DNA of 64,000 nucleotides from the NCBI GenBank assembly GCA_001829005.1, contig MIAG01000009.1, positions 186,603 through 250,602 on the forward strand, read 5' to 3'. Below the pieces are notes generated by a model. The model made no database searches. It saw nothing but the letters and a program-made list of their open reading frames with translations, and had not been told where the DNA came from. The stretch is from Sphingobacteriia bacterium RIFOXYC2_FULL_35_18. Lineage in GTDB: Bacteria > Bacteroidota > Bacteroidia > Chitinophagales > Chitinophagaceae. Every line of letters begins with the position of its first letter. Position 1 is the first letter of the stretch. The position numbers and the translations under genes were made by a program. Below are positions 42,169 to 51,080 of the stretch, piece by piece.

Positions 42169-43377
42169 ATGCGAATAATATTTCTTACGATTGCTAGAAT
42201 AAATTCAATTTCAGAGAAAGGAATTTACCAAGATTTATTAAAAAAGTTCAATGATGAAGGTCATGAAATAGTTATTGTAACCCCTGTTGAGAGAAAATAT
42301 AATCAAAAAACATGTGTTGAAATTGAAGGAAATGTTTCAGTATTAAAAGTAAGAACTCCCAATTTATTAAAAACAAATATTATTGAGAAAGGAATTGGGA
42401 TTATTTTGGTAGAAAATCTTTTTAAAAATGCAATAAAAAAGTTTTTTCTTAATACAAAATTCGATCTAATTTTATATGCTACCCCACCAATAACTTTCAC
42501 CAACTTAATTCTCTATTTAAAGAAACGCGATAATGCCTATGCCTATCTTCTACTGAAGGATATTTTTCCTCAAAATGCAGTTGATTTAAAGATGATATCT
42601 TCTCATGGTATTTTTCATAAGTATTTTAGAAGTAAAGAAAAACAACTTTATAAAGTTTCCGATTCAATTGGGTGCATGTCTGAAGCAAATAAAAAATATT
42701 TAATTGAAAACAATCCTGAGATTAACGAAAATAAAATAGAAGTCAATCCCAATAGTATTTATATAAATAACATTGAAAAAGCTTCTTATATTAAGAGTTT
42801 TACAGTTAATATTCCTGATAATAAAGTACTTTTTGTTTACGGAGGTAATTTAGGGAAACCACAAGGGATAGACTTTTTACTTGAAACTATTTCTGCTTGC
42901 AGGGATTTAGAAAATATTCATTTTATCATTGTAGGTTCTGGAACTGAGACTCGAAAAATCAAAAAGTGGTTTGAATTAATAAAGCCTCATAATGCAACTT
43001 TAATTAATGAATTAGGAAAAGATGAATATAATACTTTATTAAAAGCATGCCATGTTGGATTAATCTTACTCCATCCTGATTTTACAATTCCAAACTATCC
43101 ATCCCGTATTTTATCCTATATGGAGAATTCTTTACCAATTTTGAGTGCTACAGATTCTGTAACCGATATTGGAATAGAATCCGAGAAAAATGGCTACGGT
43201 TTTTCATGTAGAAATGGAGATATTAAATCCTTTAAATTACTAATAGAAAAGCTTGCAAATAATGAAAATCTAAGAAAGGAAATGGGGGAAATTGGATTTA
43301 ATTATATGACAGATAATTTCAACGTAGATTTATCTTATAATATTATTATGAAGCACTTTGAATTTTTAACAAATTAG
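42169..43377 (+). CDS. GT4-family glycosyltransferase (WbuB-like, probable L-FucNAc transferase)
   Basis: The 402 residues have a GT-B fold with the C-terminal GT4 signature VLFVYGGNLGKPQGIDFLL and NYPSRILSYMENSLPILSA. The N-terminal pattern (RIIFLTIARINSISEKGIYQDLL) and LKDIFPQNAVDLK resemble WbuB/Cap5L-type FucNAc transferases, which are regularly encoded beside fnlABC/capEFG. Position directly after capG, 9 bp away, agrees. Acceptor is probably the lipid-linked 4-amino-6-deoxy HexNAc. Confidence 0.83.
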   Translation: MRIIFLTIARINSISEKGIYQDLLKKFNDEGHEIVIVTPVERKYNQKTCVEIEGNVSVLKVRTPNLLKTNIIEKGIGIILVENLFKNAIKKFFLNTKFDLILYATPPITFTNLILYLKKRDNAYAYLLLKDIFPQNAVDLKMISSHGIFHKYFRSKEKQLYKVSDSIGCMSEANKKYLIENNPEINENKIEVNPNSIYINNIEKASYIKSFTVNIPDNKVLFVYGGNLGKPQGIDFLLETISACRDLENIHFIIVGSGTETRKIKKWFELIKPHNATLINELGKDEYNTLLKACHVGLILLHPDFTIPNYPSRILSYMENSLPILSATDSVTDIGIESEKNGYGFSCRNGDIKSFKLLIEKLANNENLRKEMGEIGFNYMTDNFNVDLSYNIIMKHFEFLTN

Positions 43378-43379
43378 TT

Positions 43380-44123
43380 ATGCTATTAAAAAATAAAACC
43401 GCAATTATCACAGGCTGTAACAAGGGAATTGGAAAATCAATATTGGAAACATTCGCGTTTAATGGAGCCAACATTATAGCATGTGTAAGAAAGGAGTCAG
43501 AATCTTTTAATGAATTAATTGCAGATATTCGTAATAAAAATAATATAGAAATAACCCCTTTGTATTTTGATCTTGAAGATTTTGACCAAGTAAAAGCTGG
43601 TGTAGCTTCTATAATAGCATTAAAAAAATCAGTTGATATTTTGGTTAATAATGCTGGAATCGCTGTTGGTTCTTTTTTTCAAATGACTCCGATTAGAGAC
43701 CTTGAGAGGATAATGAAAATTAATTTTACCTCACAAATCCTCTTGTCACAGGGGTTATCTAGATATATGGCCAAGCAAAAGAAAGGTTCAATTATTAATA
43801 TCGCTTCAACTGCTGGTATACTTGGAGATTCTGGAATGTTAAGTTATGGCTCTAGTAAAGCAGCCTTAATTTCAGCAACAAAAATAATGGCAGCAGAATT
43901 AGGGCAATTTAATATTCGTGTAAACGCCGTAGCGCCAAGTGTAACTAAAACTGAAATGTATAATCAAATGGAAGAAAAAGCAAGAATAAAATTAATCTCA
44001 TCGTCTTTTTTGCAAAGAGCTGCTGAGCCAGATGAAGTTGCAAATGTTGTGTTGTTTTTAGCCAGCGATCTTTCTAGTTTCGTAAATGGACAAACAATAA
44101 GAATAGATGGAGGAATGAATTAA
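43380..44123 (+). CDS. SDR-family oxidoreductase (FabG-like 3-oxoacyl-ACP reductase)
   Basis: The 247 residues have a classical SDR: TGCNKGIGKS at 11-20, NNAGIAVG, and the catalytic Ser143, Tyr156, Lys160 (SYGSSK). ADEPDEV-like AAEPDEVANVVLFLAS and the GQTIRIDGGMN ending are FabG-typical. The probable role is reduction of a 3-oxoacyl-ACP made by the KAS III in this operon, although a sugar ketone is also possible. It is 2 bp after the glycosyltransferase gene. Confidence 0.85.
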   Translation: MLLKNKTAIITGCNKGIGKSILETFAFNGANIIACVRKESESFNELIADIRNKNNIEITPLYFDLEDFDQVKAGVASIIALKKSVDILVNNAGIAVGSFFQMTPIRDLERIMKINFTSQILLSQGLSRYMAKQKKGSIINIASTAGILGDSGMLSYGSSKAALISATKIMAAELGQFNIRVNAVAPSVTKTEMYNQMEEKARIKLISSSFLQRAAEPDEVANVVLFLASDLSSFVNGQTIRIDGGMN

Positions 44124-44145
44124 AATTATTTTAATTTTGCATAAT

Positions 44146-44805
44146 ATGAACTTAGGTATTTATGGAGCAAGTGGTTTTGGTAAAGAGATATATGATATTG
44201 CATTAAGAGTTAATGATAAGAGTAAGTTATGGGATAATATCTTCTTTATTGATGATGGAATAGAGAATAATGTTAATATATATTTAAGTAAAAGTTACAA
44301 ACTTGAACTTCTTGAAGAGTATTACAATAAGGCTGAAGTAGAAATTATTATTGCTATAGGAGAACCTGTAATTAGAAAAAAACTTTTTGAAAAAATTGCT
44401 TTGAACGGTTATAGAATGACCAATCTAATTGATCCTACAGCGCTGGTTTCTCCTACAGCTAAACTCGGTATTGGTGTTATATTAACATCTTTTTGTTCTG
44501 TTGCATCTAATGCTATCATTGGCAACAATGTTGCAGTAAATGTTAAATCAATTATTGGCCATGATATTGTAATTGGAGAAAATACAGTTATTTCATCAAT
44601 GGTTAATGTTGGCGGTGCATGTATTGTAGGCTCAGGATCGTATTTAGGAATGGCATGTCAAATAAAGGAAGGTAAAACGATTGGTTATGATTCAATTATA
44701 GGTATGGGATCAGTTGTTCATAATGACATTCCTGATGAAATGATTGCTTTAGGAAATCCTGCAAGACCTATGAGAAAGAATATAGAAAAAAAAGTTTTTA
44801 AATAG
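44146..44805 (+). CDS. PglD-like sugar O/N-acyltransferase (left-handed beta-helix)
   Basis: The protein has 219 residues from ATG 44146 (MNLGIYGASGFGKEIYDIA); a TTG nine bases earlier is less likely. The N-terminal Rossmann-like part binds the UDP-sugar, and a hexapeptide-repeat beta-helix follows (VSPTAKLGIGVILTSFCSVASNAIIGNN, here given as composition; IIGHDIVIGENTVISSM). GDYSIIGMGSVV-type end and ALGNPARPMRKN fit the PglD/NeuD group. It would acetylate the 4-amino group of UDP-4-amino-4,6-dideoxy-GlcNAc, using His in IIGHD as base. The matching aminotransferase is ten kb downstream. Confidence 0.82.
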   Translation: MNLGIYGASGFGKEIYDIALRVNDKSKLWDNIFFIDDGIENNVNIYLSKSYKLELLEEYYNKAEVEIIIAIGEPVIRKKLFEKIALNGYRMTNLIDPTALVSPTAKLGIGVILTSFCSVASNAIIGNNVAVNVKSIIGHDIVIGENTVISSMVNVGGACIVGSGSYLGMACQIKEGKTIGYDSIIGMGSVVHNDIPDEMIALGNPARPMRKNIEKKVFK

Positions 44806-44810
44806 TTGAT

Positions 44811-45629
44811 ATGAATACAAATGAACTTTTATTGTTAGCAAAAAAATCAAGAATTAAAATCTTGGATTTAGCATTCAAAAGTGATGGTCCATCACATTTA
44901 GGTGGAGGATTGTCTATGGTTGAAATATTTAGTGTTTTGTATGGTAAAATATTAAAATATAATATTGAAAGCCCAGAATGGAAAGATAGGGATAGATTTA
45001 TATTGAGCAAAGGTCATGGTGTTTTACCTTTCTTTGTTGCTTTACATTATGCTGGGTTTATTTCCGAAGATGAATTATATACATATAAAAAAAATGAGAG
45101 TGACCTTATTTCACATCCTGTAATGAATATGAGATTGGGGATGGAGTCCTCCAATGGTAGCTTAGGTCATGGGTTGTCTATGGGAGTAGGTATTGCATTA
45201 TCTTTAAAAAAGAAAAGCAATTTAAATAGCAGAGTTTTTGTTGTTTTAGGTGACGGGGAATGTAATGAAGGTTCTGTATGGGAAGCAGTTATGTCTGCAG
45301 CACATTTTAAATTAAATAATTTGGTTGCAATAGTTGATTTTAATAAACTTCAAAGTGATGGGAATAGTGAAACCATTATGGATCTTGGTAATCTCGAAAA
45401 AAAATGGGAATCATTTGGTTGGGAAGTATGTTCATTGAATGGACATGACATAGAAGCGTTAGTTGATGTTTTGTCAAGTTTAAATTTAACTGATAGGCCT
45501 AAAGTTATCATAGCACATACAGTTAAGGGGAAAGGCGTTTCATTTATGGAAAATAATAACACGTGGCATCACAATCGACTTACTCTTACAACATTTGATC
45601 AAGCAATTGAAGAATTAAATAATAGCTAA
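44811..45629 (+). CDS. transketolase-like enzyme, N-terminal (ThDP-binding) subunit
   Basis: The 272 residues include SDGPSHLGGGLSMVE, LSKGHGVLPFFVAL, SSNGSLGHGLSMGVG and the ThDP motif GDGECNEGSVWEA, with Mg-binding continuing to IVDFNKLQSDG. The gene is split from its C-terminal half by 2 bp, as in many non-housekeeping transketolases. Such enzymes move a two-carbon ketol unit or join an aldehyde to a donor. In this position, beside acyl-activating and aldehyde-forming enzymes, it may extend or branch a sugar or aldehyde rather than serve the pentose pathway. Confidence 0.88.
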   Translation: MNTNELLLLAKKSRIKILDLAFKSDGPSHLGGGLSMVEIFSVLYGKILKYNIESPEWKDRDRFILSKGHGVLPFFVALHYAGFISEDELYTYKKNESDLISHPVMNMRLGMESSNGSLGHGLSMGVGIALSLKKKSNLNSRVFVVLGDGECNEGSVWEAVMSAAHFKLNNLVAIVDFNKLQSDGNSETIMDLGNLEKKWESFGWEVCSLNGHDIEALVDVLSSLNLTDRPKVIIAHTVKGKGVSFMENNNTWHHNRLTLTTFDQAIEELNNS

Positions 45630-45631
45630 AT

Positions 45632-46600
45632 ATGAAAATTACTGGAAAAGAAAATAGACAATGGTCAAGGCTTGGTTCAAGAGCAACATATGGGCAAGCA
45701 ATTCTGATGCTAGCCGAAATTAATAATGATATAATGGTACTATCTGCTGACTTAGGTAACTCTTCTGGCCTAGATAGGTTTAAATCAGCTTACCCAGATA
45801 AATTTATTAATATCGGTATAGCAGAACAAAATATGATAGGAGTAGCTGCAGGTTTAGCAAAAGAAGGTAGTGTTGTATTTGCATCATCTTTTGCTCCTTT
45901 TATTTCTATGCGGGCAGCTGAACAGGTTAGAATGAATATGGGTTATATGGATTTGAATATTAAAGCTGTAGCTATAGGAAGTGGGTTATCTATGGCATTT
46001 TTAGGGAATTCGCATTTTGGATTGGAAGATGCTGCAATAATGAGATCTATTCCAAATATGACAGTTGTCTGCCCAGCTGACTGTGCTGAGATTGTAAAAA
46101 CAGTTTTTGCTGCTGCTGAATATCCACATCCAATGTATATTAGACTTACTGGTGCTGTTGGATTTCCAGTAGTTTACGAAGATGATTATGACTTTGAAAT
46201 AGGTAAGGCAGTTCAAATTCTCTCCGGATCTGATGTATCTATCATTGCAACAGGGTCGATGGTGTATGAATCAATTGTGGCTGCTAAAATTTTAAAAGAG
46301 AATAATATTGAGGCTTCAGTTTTAAATATGCACACCATTAAACCAATAGATGAAAGTGCATTGAACTTAGTGATAAATAAAGGAAAGCCAATCTTTACTA
46401 TTGAAGAACATAGTATCACTGGAGGTTTAGGTAGTGCGGTAGCAGAGTATACTTCTTCAATTCCTAATTCGCCAACTGTGAATAGAATAGGCTTGCCTGA
46501 TGAATTTGTTGTTACAGGTGAGTATCGTTATCTATTAGAAAAATATGGATTGGTTGGAGACCAAATTGCAAGCACAATTTTAAAAAGTTTAAATAAATAA
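45632..46600 (+). CDS. transketolase-like enzyme, C-terminal subunit
   Basis: The 322 residues have a pyrimidine-binding domain (SRATYGQAILMLAEIN, FINIGIAEQNMIGVAAGLA with the conserved Glu of the ThDP site, FASSFAPFISMRAAEQVR) followed by the transketolase C domain (VSIIATGSMVYESIVAA, FTIEEHSITGGLGSAVAE). It pairs with the preceding subunit, 2 bp upstream, to make an alpha2beta2 enzyme. The next gene, 3 bp downstream, is an acyl carrier protein, so translation is probably coupled. Confidence 0.88.
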   Translation: MKITGKENRQWSRLGSRATYGQAILMLAEINNDIMVLSADLGNSSGLDRFKSAYPDKFINIGIAEQNMIGVAAGLAKEGSVVFASSFAPFISMRAAEQVRMNMGYMDLNIKAVAIGSGLSMAFLGNSHFGLEDAAIMRSIPNMTVVCPADCAEIVKTVFAAAEYPHPMYIRLTGAVGFPVVYEDDYDFEIGKAVQILSGSDVSIIATGSMVYESIVAAKILKENNIEASVLNMHTIKPIDESALNLVINKGKPIFTIEEHSITGGLGSAVAEYTSSIPNSPTVNRIGLPDEFVVTGEYRYLLEKYGLVGDQIASTILKSLNK

Positions 46601-46603
46601 AAT

Positions 46604-46843
46604 ATGACAAACAAAGAAAAGTACAATCAGGTTTTCATGGAATCATTTTCTGTTTCTAGTGATCAATTAAACGAAAACTTAGTTTATCAAAGCGTTCCAC
46701 AATGGGATTCAATAGGTCACATGGGGATGGTAGCTGCTTTAGAAGAAGCTTTTGATATTATGATGGAAACAGATGATATTATTGATTTTGGCTCTTATAA
46801 TAAAGGAGTTGAATTATTGGCAAAGTATAACGTAGTTATTTAA
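46604..46843 (+). CDS. acyl carrier protein (second of two in the locus)
   Basis: The protein has 79 residues, with phosphopantetheine Ser36 in PQWDSIGHMGMV. This WDSxxH/N variant is typical of carrier proteins paired with dedicated AMP ligases, such as FkbH or D-alanine-type systems. It lies between the transketolase subunit and the AMP ligase, 12 bp before the latter. It is only weakly similar to the first ACP (37596-37841), so the two probably carry different intermediates. Confidence 0.85.
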   Translation: MTNKEKYNQVFMESFSVSSDQLNENLVYQSVPQWDSIGHMGMVAALEEAFDIMMETDDIIDFGSYNKGVELLAKYNVVI

Positions 46844-46855
46844 CTGAATTATTAA

Positions 46856-48259
46856 GTGAGTATTTTTTTTAATGATTTAGGTAAGCATCAAAATTCAATT
46901 GTTTTTACAACAATTGATGAACAAATTTCTTATAATGATTTAGTTTTCGAGATTGAAAAACTGTCAGAAAATTTACTTGCACGTAAGTTAGCTTTTATCA
47001 TTTGTGAAAATAATATTGAATCTGTACTAGGTTATCTAACTTTCTTGCGAATTGGGATTGTTCCTTTATTAGTTAGTAAATCAATTGATAGAGAACTTTT
47101 GAATGATTTGATAACGAATTATAAACCCAACTATATATGGGCTAATAAAGATTATACTTTGTCCAATGATTGGAAGATAACTCATTCTAATAGAACATTT
47201 CAATTACAAGAAAGTATCAGCCCTTTTAATCATGAATTTCATCCTAGTTTAGCACTTTTATTAATGACTTCTGGCAGTACCGGAAGTCCAGTTTTAGTAA
47301 GGCTTTCATATCAGAATCTAATACAAAATACAATTTCAATTTCTGATTCTTTAGGAATCTCAAAAGAAGATAAGCCTATTACTACACTTCCAATGAATTA
47401 TACTTTTGGGTTATCAATAATCAATAGTCATTTATTAAATGGATGTGAAATAATTTTAACGGAGTTAAGTATCCTATCTAAAGATTTTTGGGATTTATTC
47501 AAAAGCCGAAAACCAACAACTTTTGGAGGTGTTCCTTACACATACCAAATGTTGAAAAGAATAGGTTTTGAGAAAATGGATTTGCCTTTTCTCAAGAAGT
47601 TGACTCAAGCTGGAGGAAAGCTAGATCATAATATGTCAAAATATTTTGCAGAACTTTGTTTATTAAAAGGCATCAAATTTTTTGTGATGTATGGTCAAAC
47701 GGAAGCAACTGCGAGAATGTCTTGTTTACCTGCTGAAGATGCAGTAAAGAAAGCTGGAAGTATAGGAATTCCAATCCCTAATGGAAGTTTCTATTTGGTG
47801 GATGATAATTTAGATGTTATTAATGAAGCCGATAAAGAAGGTGAACTTTATTATAAGGGACCTAATGTATCTATGGGTTACGCCTATAATGTGAATGATT
47901 TAATTCTTGGCGACGAAAACAATGGAGTACTTGCAACAGGGGATCTTGCAAAAAAGGATAATGAAGGATATTATTATATTGTTGGTAGAAAAAAGAGGTT
48001 TTTAAAAATCTTTGGCAATAGAATTAGTTTGGATGAAATTGAAAACATTACTTTAAAAAATGGGTATAGTTGCGTTTGTACTGGTGTAGATGATAAACTT
48101 TATGTTTTTACTGAAAACGAGCAAGACGTTTTAGAATTAAAAAACCTTATTTCTGCTAAAATAAGTATTCATCATTCTGCAATTATTGTAAAGCATATAT
48201 CAAAAATTCCAAGAAATGATTCAGGTAAAATTTTGTATTCAGAACTTCAAGTAAAATAA
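46856..48259 (+). CDS. acyl-activating AMP-dependent ligase (acyl-CoA/acyl-ACP synthetase)
   Basis: The protein has 467 residues, GTG start. ANL superfamily motifs: LLMTSGSTGSPV at 135-146 (P-loop), MYGQTEATARM (A5), ATGDLAKKDNEGYYYIVGRKKR (A7-A8 region, by composition), and the C-terminal catalytic Lys in PRNDSGKILYSEL. It adenylates a carboxylic acid and passes it to CoA or, given the acyl carrier 12 bp upstream, to that ACP. The length is slightly shorter than typical 500-residue ligases but all motifs are present. LuxE follows 1 bp after. Confidence 0.87.
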   Translation: MSIFFNDLGKHQNSIVFTTIDEQISYNDLVFEIEKLSENLLARKLAFIICENNIESVLGYLTFLRIGIVPLLVSKSIDRELLNDLITNYKPNYIWANKDYTLSNDWKITHSNRTFQLQESISPFNHEFHPSLALLLMTSGSTGSPVLVRLSYQNLIQNTISISDSLGISKEDKPITTLPMNYTFGLSIINSHLLNGCEIILTELSILSKDFWDLFKSRKPTTFGGVPYTYQMLKRIGFEKMDLPFLKKLTQAGGKLDHNMSKYFAELCLLKGIKFFVMYGQTEATARMSCLPAEDAVKKAGSIGIPIPNGSFYLVDDNLDVINEADKEGELYYKGPNVSMGYAYNVNDLILGDENNGVLATGDLAKKDNEGYYYIVGRKKRFLKIFGNRISLDEIENITLKNGYSCVCTGVDDKLYVFTENEQDVLELKNLISAKISIHHSAIIVKHISKIPRNDSGKILYSELQVK

Positions 48260-48260
48260 C

Positions 48261-49337
48261 ATGACTTTAATTGAAGACTTAAATAATTATGGCCCCTATT
48301 CATTGGATTCTGTAGAAAAGAATCAAATTTTAGGTAAATTTTTGTATGAAATCGAGGAATTACATCTCTCAAAATGCAATGATTATAGAAATATTACAAA
48401 GGATTGGCCTTTTAAAAGTTCAAATGAAAACTCAATTGAAAATCTCCCTTTCATTCCCGTTAGATTATTTAAGGAACTTGAACTTCTCAGCGTTGATAAA
48501 TCGGAAGTTAAGAAAACTATGATGTCATCTGGAACATCAGGTCAAACTCCCTCAAAAATATTTTTAGATGGTTATACTGCAGCTAATCAAACAAAAGTAT
48601 TAAGTAAAATATTAACGAGTTATATCGGTAAGAAACGCCTGCCGATGTTGATAATCGACTCAAGTAGTGTATTAAAAGATAGGAATAGCTTTTCAGCTCG
48701 TGGGGCAGGTATACTTGGATTTTCAATGTACGGATTTGATGTTCAGTATGTTTTAGATGAAGATTTTAATTTAAATATTGAATTAATTCAAAATTTCCTT
48801 AAGAAGCATAATGGAGAAAGTATACTTCTTTTTGGTTTTACTTATATTGTTTGGGAGTATTTTAATAATGCGCTTAAAAAGGGTAATACAAAATTAAATA
48901 TTGAGAATGGAATTCTGATTCACGGTGGTGGATGGAAAAAAATGCAGGATAGTGCAGTAGATACCATTACTTTTAGAAAATCATTATTTGAAAATACAGG
49001 GATACAAAAAGTTTACAACTATTATGGTTTAGTTGAACAAACTGGTTCTATATTTATGGAATGCGAAGAAGGATATTTACATTCTTCAATTTATTCTGAT
49101 ATTATCATAAGAAATCATCAAGATTACTCAGTCGCTTCAATCGGAAAAGAAGGGTTGGTTCAATTAGTATCTTGTTTGCCAACTAGTTATCCTGGGCATT
49201 CAATTTTAACAGAAGATCTCGGAACTATTATTGGAATTGACGACTGTAATTGCGGCAGAAAAGGCAAATATTTTACAATTAGTGGAAGAATTAAAGATGC
49301 AGAAGTGAGAGGATGTAGTGATACAATACAAAAATAA
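48261..49337 (+). CDS. LuxE-family acyl-protein synthetase
   Basis: The 358 residues follow the LuxE/PaaK-like fold: FIPVRLFKELELL, MMSSGTSGQTPSKIF (adenylate loop), ARGAGILGFSMYGFDV, FGFTYIVWEYFN, HGGGWKKM, VYNYYGLVEQTGSIF, SGRIKDAEVRGCS. The near-terminal Cys352 in VRGCSDT corresponds in position to the acyl-accepting Cys close to the C-terminus of Vibrio LuxE. LuxE activates a fatty acid as acyl-AMP and hands it to LuxC. No luxAB is present. The pair with LuxC (5 bp downstream) should generate an enzyme-bound acyl group for reduction. Confidence 0.88.
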   Translation: MTLIEDLNNYGPYSLDSVEKNQILGKFLYEIEELHLSKCNDYRNITKDWPFKSSNENSIENLPFIPVRLFKELELLSVDKSEVKKTMMSSGTSGQTPSKIFLDGYTAANQTKVLSKILTSYIGKKRLPMLIIDSSSVLKDRNSFSARGAGILGFSMYGFDVQYVLDEDFNLNIELIQNFLKKHNGESILLFGFTYIVWEYFNNALKKGNTKLNIENGILIHGGGWKKMQDSAVDTITFRKSLFENTGIQKVYNYYGLVEQTGSIFMECEEGYLHSSIYSDIIIRNHQDYSVASIGKEGLVQLVSCLPTSYPGHSILTEDLGTIIGIDDCNCGRKGKYFTISGRIKDAEVRGCSDTIQK

Positions 49338-49342
49338 ATCTA

Positions 49343-50569
49343 GTGAATAATAATAATATTTCTTTACCCTCAAAACATCAGGTTGAATACTTGGTTGGCG
49401 ACCCCGCATTTTTTAATTCAAAAATTGTTTTAGCGCCATTTAATGAAACTGTAATTGAATTTTTAAGTGAACTTTCTCGTAAGATATTAAGCAACTCTAA
49501 TGCAAAACGATACCCAGATGTAATTACTTTCGGATATTGGTGTAGAAGTGCCAATCTTAAAAAGATGCTTAGTAATTACCCGTTACTTAATAATAGGAAA
49601 GGAGTGGGTATTGTATTTCATATAGCACCCTCTAATGTACCTGTTAATTTTGCATTTTCTTATGTATTTTCTTTACTAAGTGGAAATATTAGTATTGTTC
49701 GAGTGCCTACCAAACCTTTTGAACAAGTAAGCATAATTTCTACAATAATAGATGATATTTTAAAAGATTCGAGGTTTGATATTATTAGATGCAACACCTA
49801 TTTTATAAGATATCAACAAAACGATTCAATAACTGAAATTCTTTCTTCTATTTCTAATGCAAGAATAATATGGGGGTCAGATGAAACAGTTAATAAAATA
49901 AAGTCAATTAAAACTGCCTCTAAGACAATTGATATTCCTTTTTCAGAACGCTATTCATTTGCAATTTTTGGAGCCGATGCTATTTTAGCGGCCGATGAAC
50001 TTCAATTGAAAAGACTCATTGATGGATTCTTCAATGATACGTATTTGATGGATCAAAATGCATGTTCCTCTCCTCAATTAATATTATGGTATAGTAACGA
50101 TAAAGAAATTATAAACTCTGCTAAGCAAAAATTCTGGAATGCTTTACTTAAAAAGGTCAATAATGAATATGAATTAGCAGCCAAAAGTTCAGTAGATAAA
50201 CTTACTTTAATGTGTATGGATTTGGTGTCGAACAAAGAAGTAGACAAAATAGAAACGAATACTAATTTTATATATAAGGTTGATTTGAAAAAGCTACCTG
50301 ACTCGATTTTAAGGCTCCAAGGAAAGTACGGTTATTTTTATCAGTACTCAATTTCTGATATAAATGAAATAGCTGAAATAATGGAAATAAAAATTCAAAC
50401 CTTAACTTATTTCGGAATCGAAAAGAAAGACCTTTTTTCTGTAGTATACAACAGTGGGAATTTGGGTATTGATAGAATTGTTCCAGTTGGAAGTGCATTA
50501 GATATTGGAATTATATGGGATGGATTTGATATGATTTATACGCTATCAAGAATTATTGATTTGAAATAA
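49343..50569 (+). CDS. LuxC-family acyl-CoA/acyl-protein reductase (aldehyde-forming)
   Basis: The 408 residues have an aldehyde-dehydrogenase-like fold: GVGIVFHIAPSNVPVNFAFS at 87-106 (NADPH region), RVPTKPFE, and the catalytic Cys241 in DQNACSSPQ. The C-terminal part (GIDRIVPVGSALDIGIIWDG) is the LuxC signature. LuxC reduces acyl-CoA or acyl-LuxE to the aldehyde. In luminous bacteria this feeds luciferase; here the aldehyde is presumably used on the glycan or by the transketolase. Confidence 0.9.
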   Translation: MNNNNISLPSKHQVEYLVGDPAFFNSKIVLAPFNETVIEFLSELSRKILSNSNAKRYPDVITFGYWCRSANLKKMLSNYPLLNNRKGVGIVFHIAPSNVPVNFAFSYVFSLLSGNISIVRVPTKPFEQVSIISTIIDDILKDSRFDIIRCNTYFIRYQQNDSITEILSSISNARIIWGSDETVNKIKSIKTASKTIDIPFSERYSFAIFGADAILAADELQLKRLIDGFFNDTYLMDQNACSSPQLILWYSNDKEIINSAKQKFWNALLKKVNNEYELAAKSSVDKLTLMCMDLVSNKEVDKIETNTNFIYKVDLKKLPDSILRLQGKYGYFYQYSISDINEIAEIMEIKIQTLTYFGIEKKDLFSVVYNSGNLGIDRIVPVGSALDIGIIWDGFDMIYTLSRIIDLK

Positions 50570-50594
50570 AAATATAAACAAAAACTAAATTATT

Positions 50595-51059
50595 ATGGAA
50601 GGTTTTAGCTTAAATTCTATCGAGTTACAAGAGTATCAACCTAATAGATACCCATTTTTAATGATAGATCATGTAAAGTTAGTCATACCAGGTGTTAGTG
50701 CTTGTGGTCATAAGAATTTAACACTAAATGAATGGTATTTTCCAAAACACTTTCCAGGAGCACCAAATATGCCTGGGGCCCTTCAATTAGAAGCCATGGC
50801 ACAAATGCTTACTGTAGCTATAACAACTCTTCCTGGTCTAAAGGGAAAAGTAACTCATGCTCTTCAACATACTGTTCGATTTAGAAAAGAAGTTTTACCT
50901 GGGCAAACACTAATAATAGAAACTACTGTTCTATCATGGAATCGCGGTATTTGCAAGGGCAAAGGTATTGGATACACTGATGGTGAAATTGCGTGTGAAG
51001 CAGATATGTTGATTACAATTCCTGACATTCTTGATCAATATTTGCCGAAAAAGAAGTAA
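50595..51059 (+). CDS. FabZ/FabA-like 3-hydroxyacyl-ACP dehydratase (hotdog fold)
   Basis: The 154 residues match the hotdog fold with catalytic pair His52 (KHFPGAPNMPG) and Glu66 (ALQLEAMAQ), 14 residues apart as in FabZ. YPFLMIDHVKLVIPG is the N-terminal strand set. Along with the KAS III and FabG-like genes it gives a condensation-reduction-dehydration set for a short acyl chain on an ACP. There is no dedicated enoyl reductase in the locus, so an unsaturated or hydroxy acid may be the product. Confidence 0.87.
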   Translation: MEGFSLNSIELQEYQPNRYPFLMIDHVKLVIPGVSACGHKNLTLNEWYFPKHFPGAPNMPGALQLEAMAQMLTVAITTLPGLKGKVTHALQHTVRFRKEVLPGQTLIIETTVLSWNRGICKGKGIGYTDGEIACEADMLITIPDILDQYLPKKK

Positions 51060-51080
51060 ATGTTTAATTAAATATTAATT

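Noticed and set aside
48261-50569. LuxE and LuxC as part of a bioluminescence operon
   Set aside because: No luxAB luciferase, luxD or luxG gene is nearby, and all neighbours are surface-polysaccharide genes.
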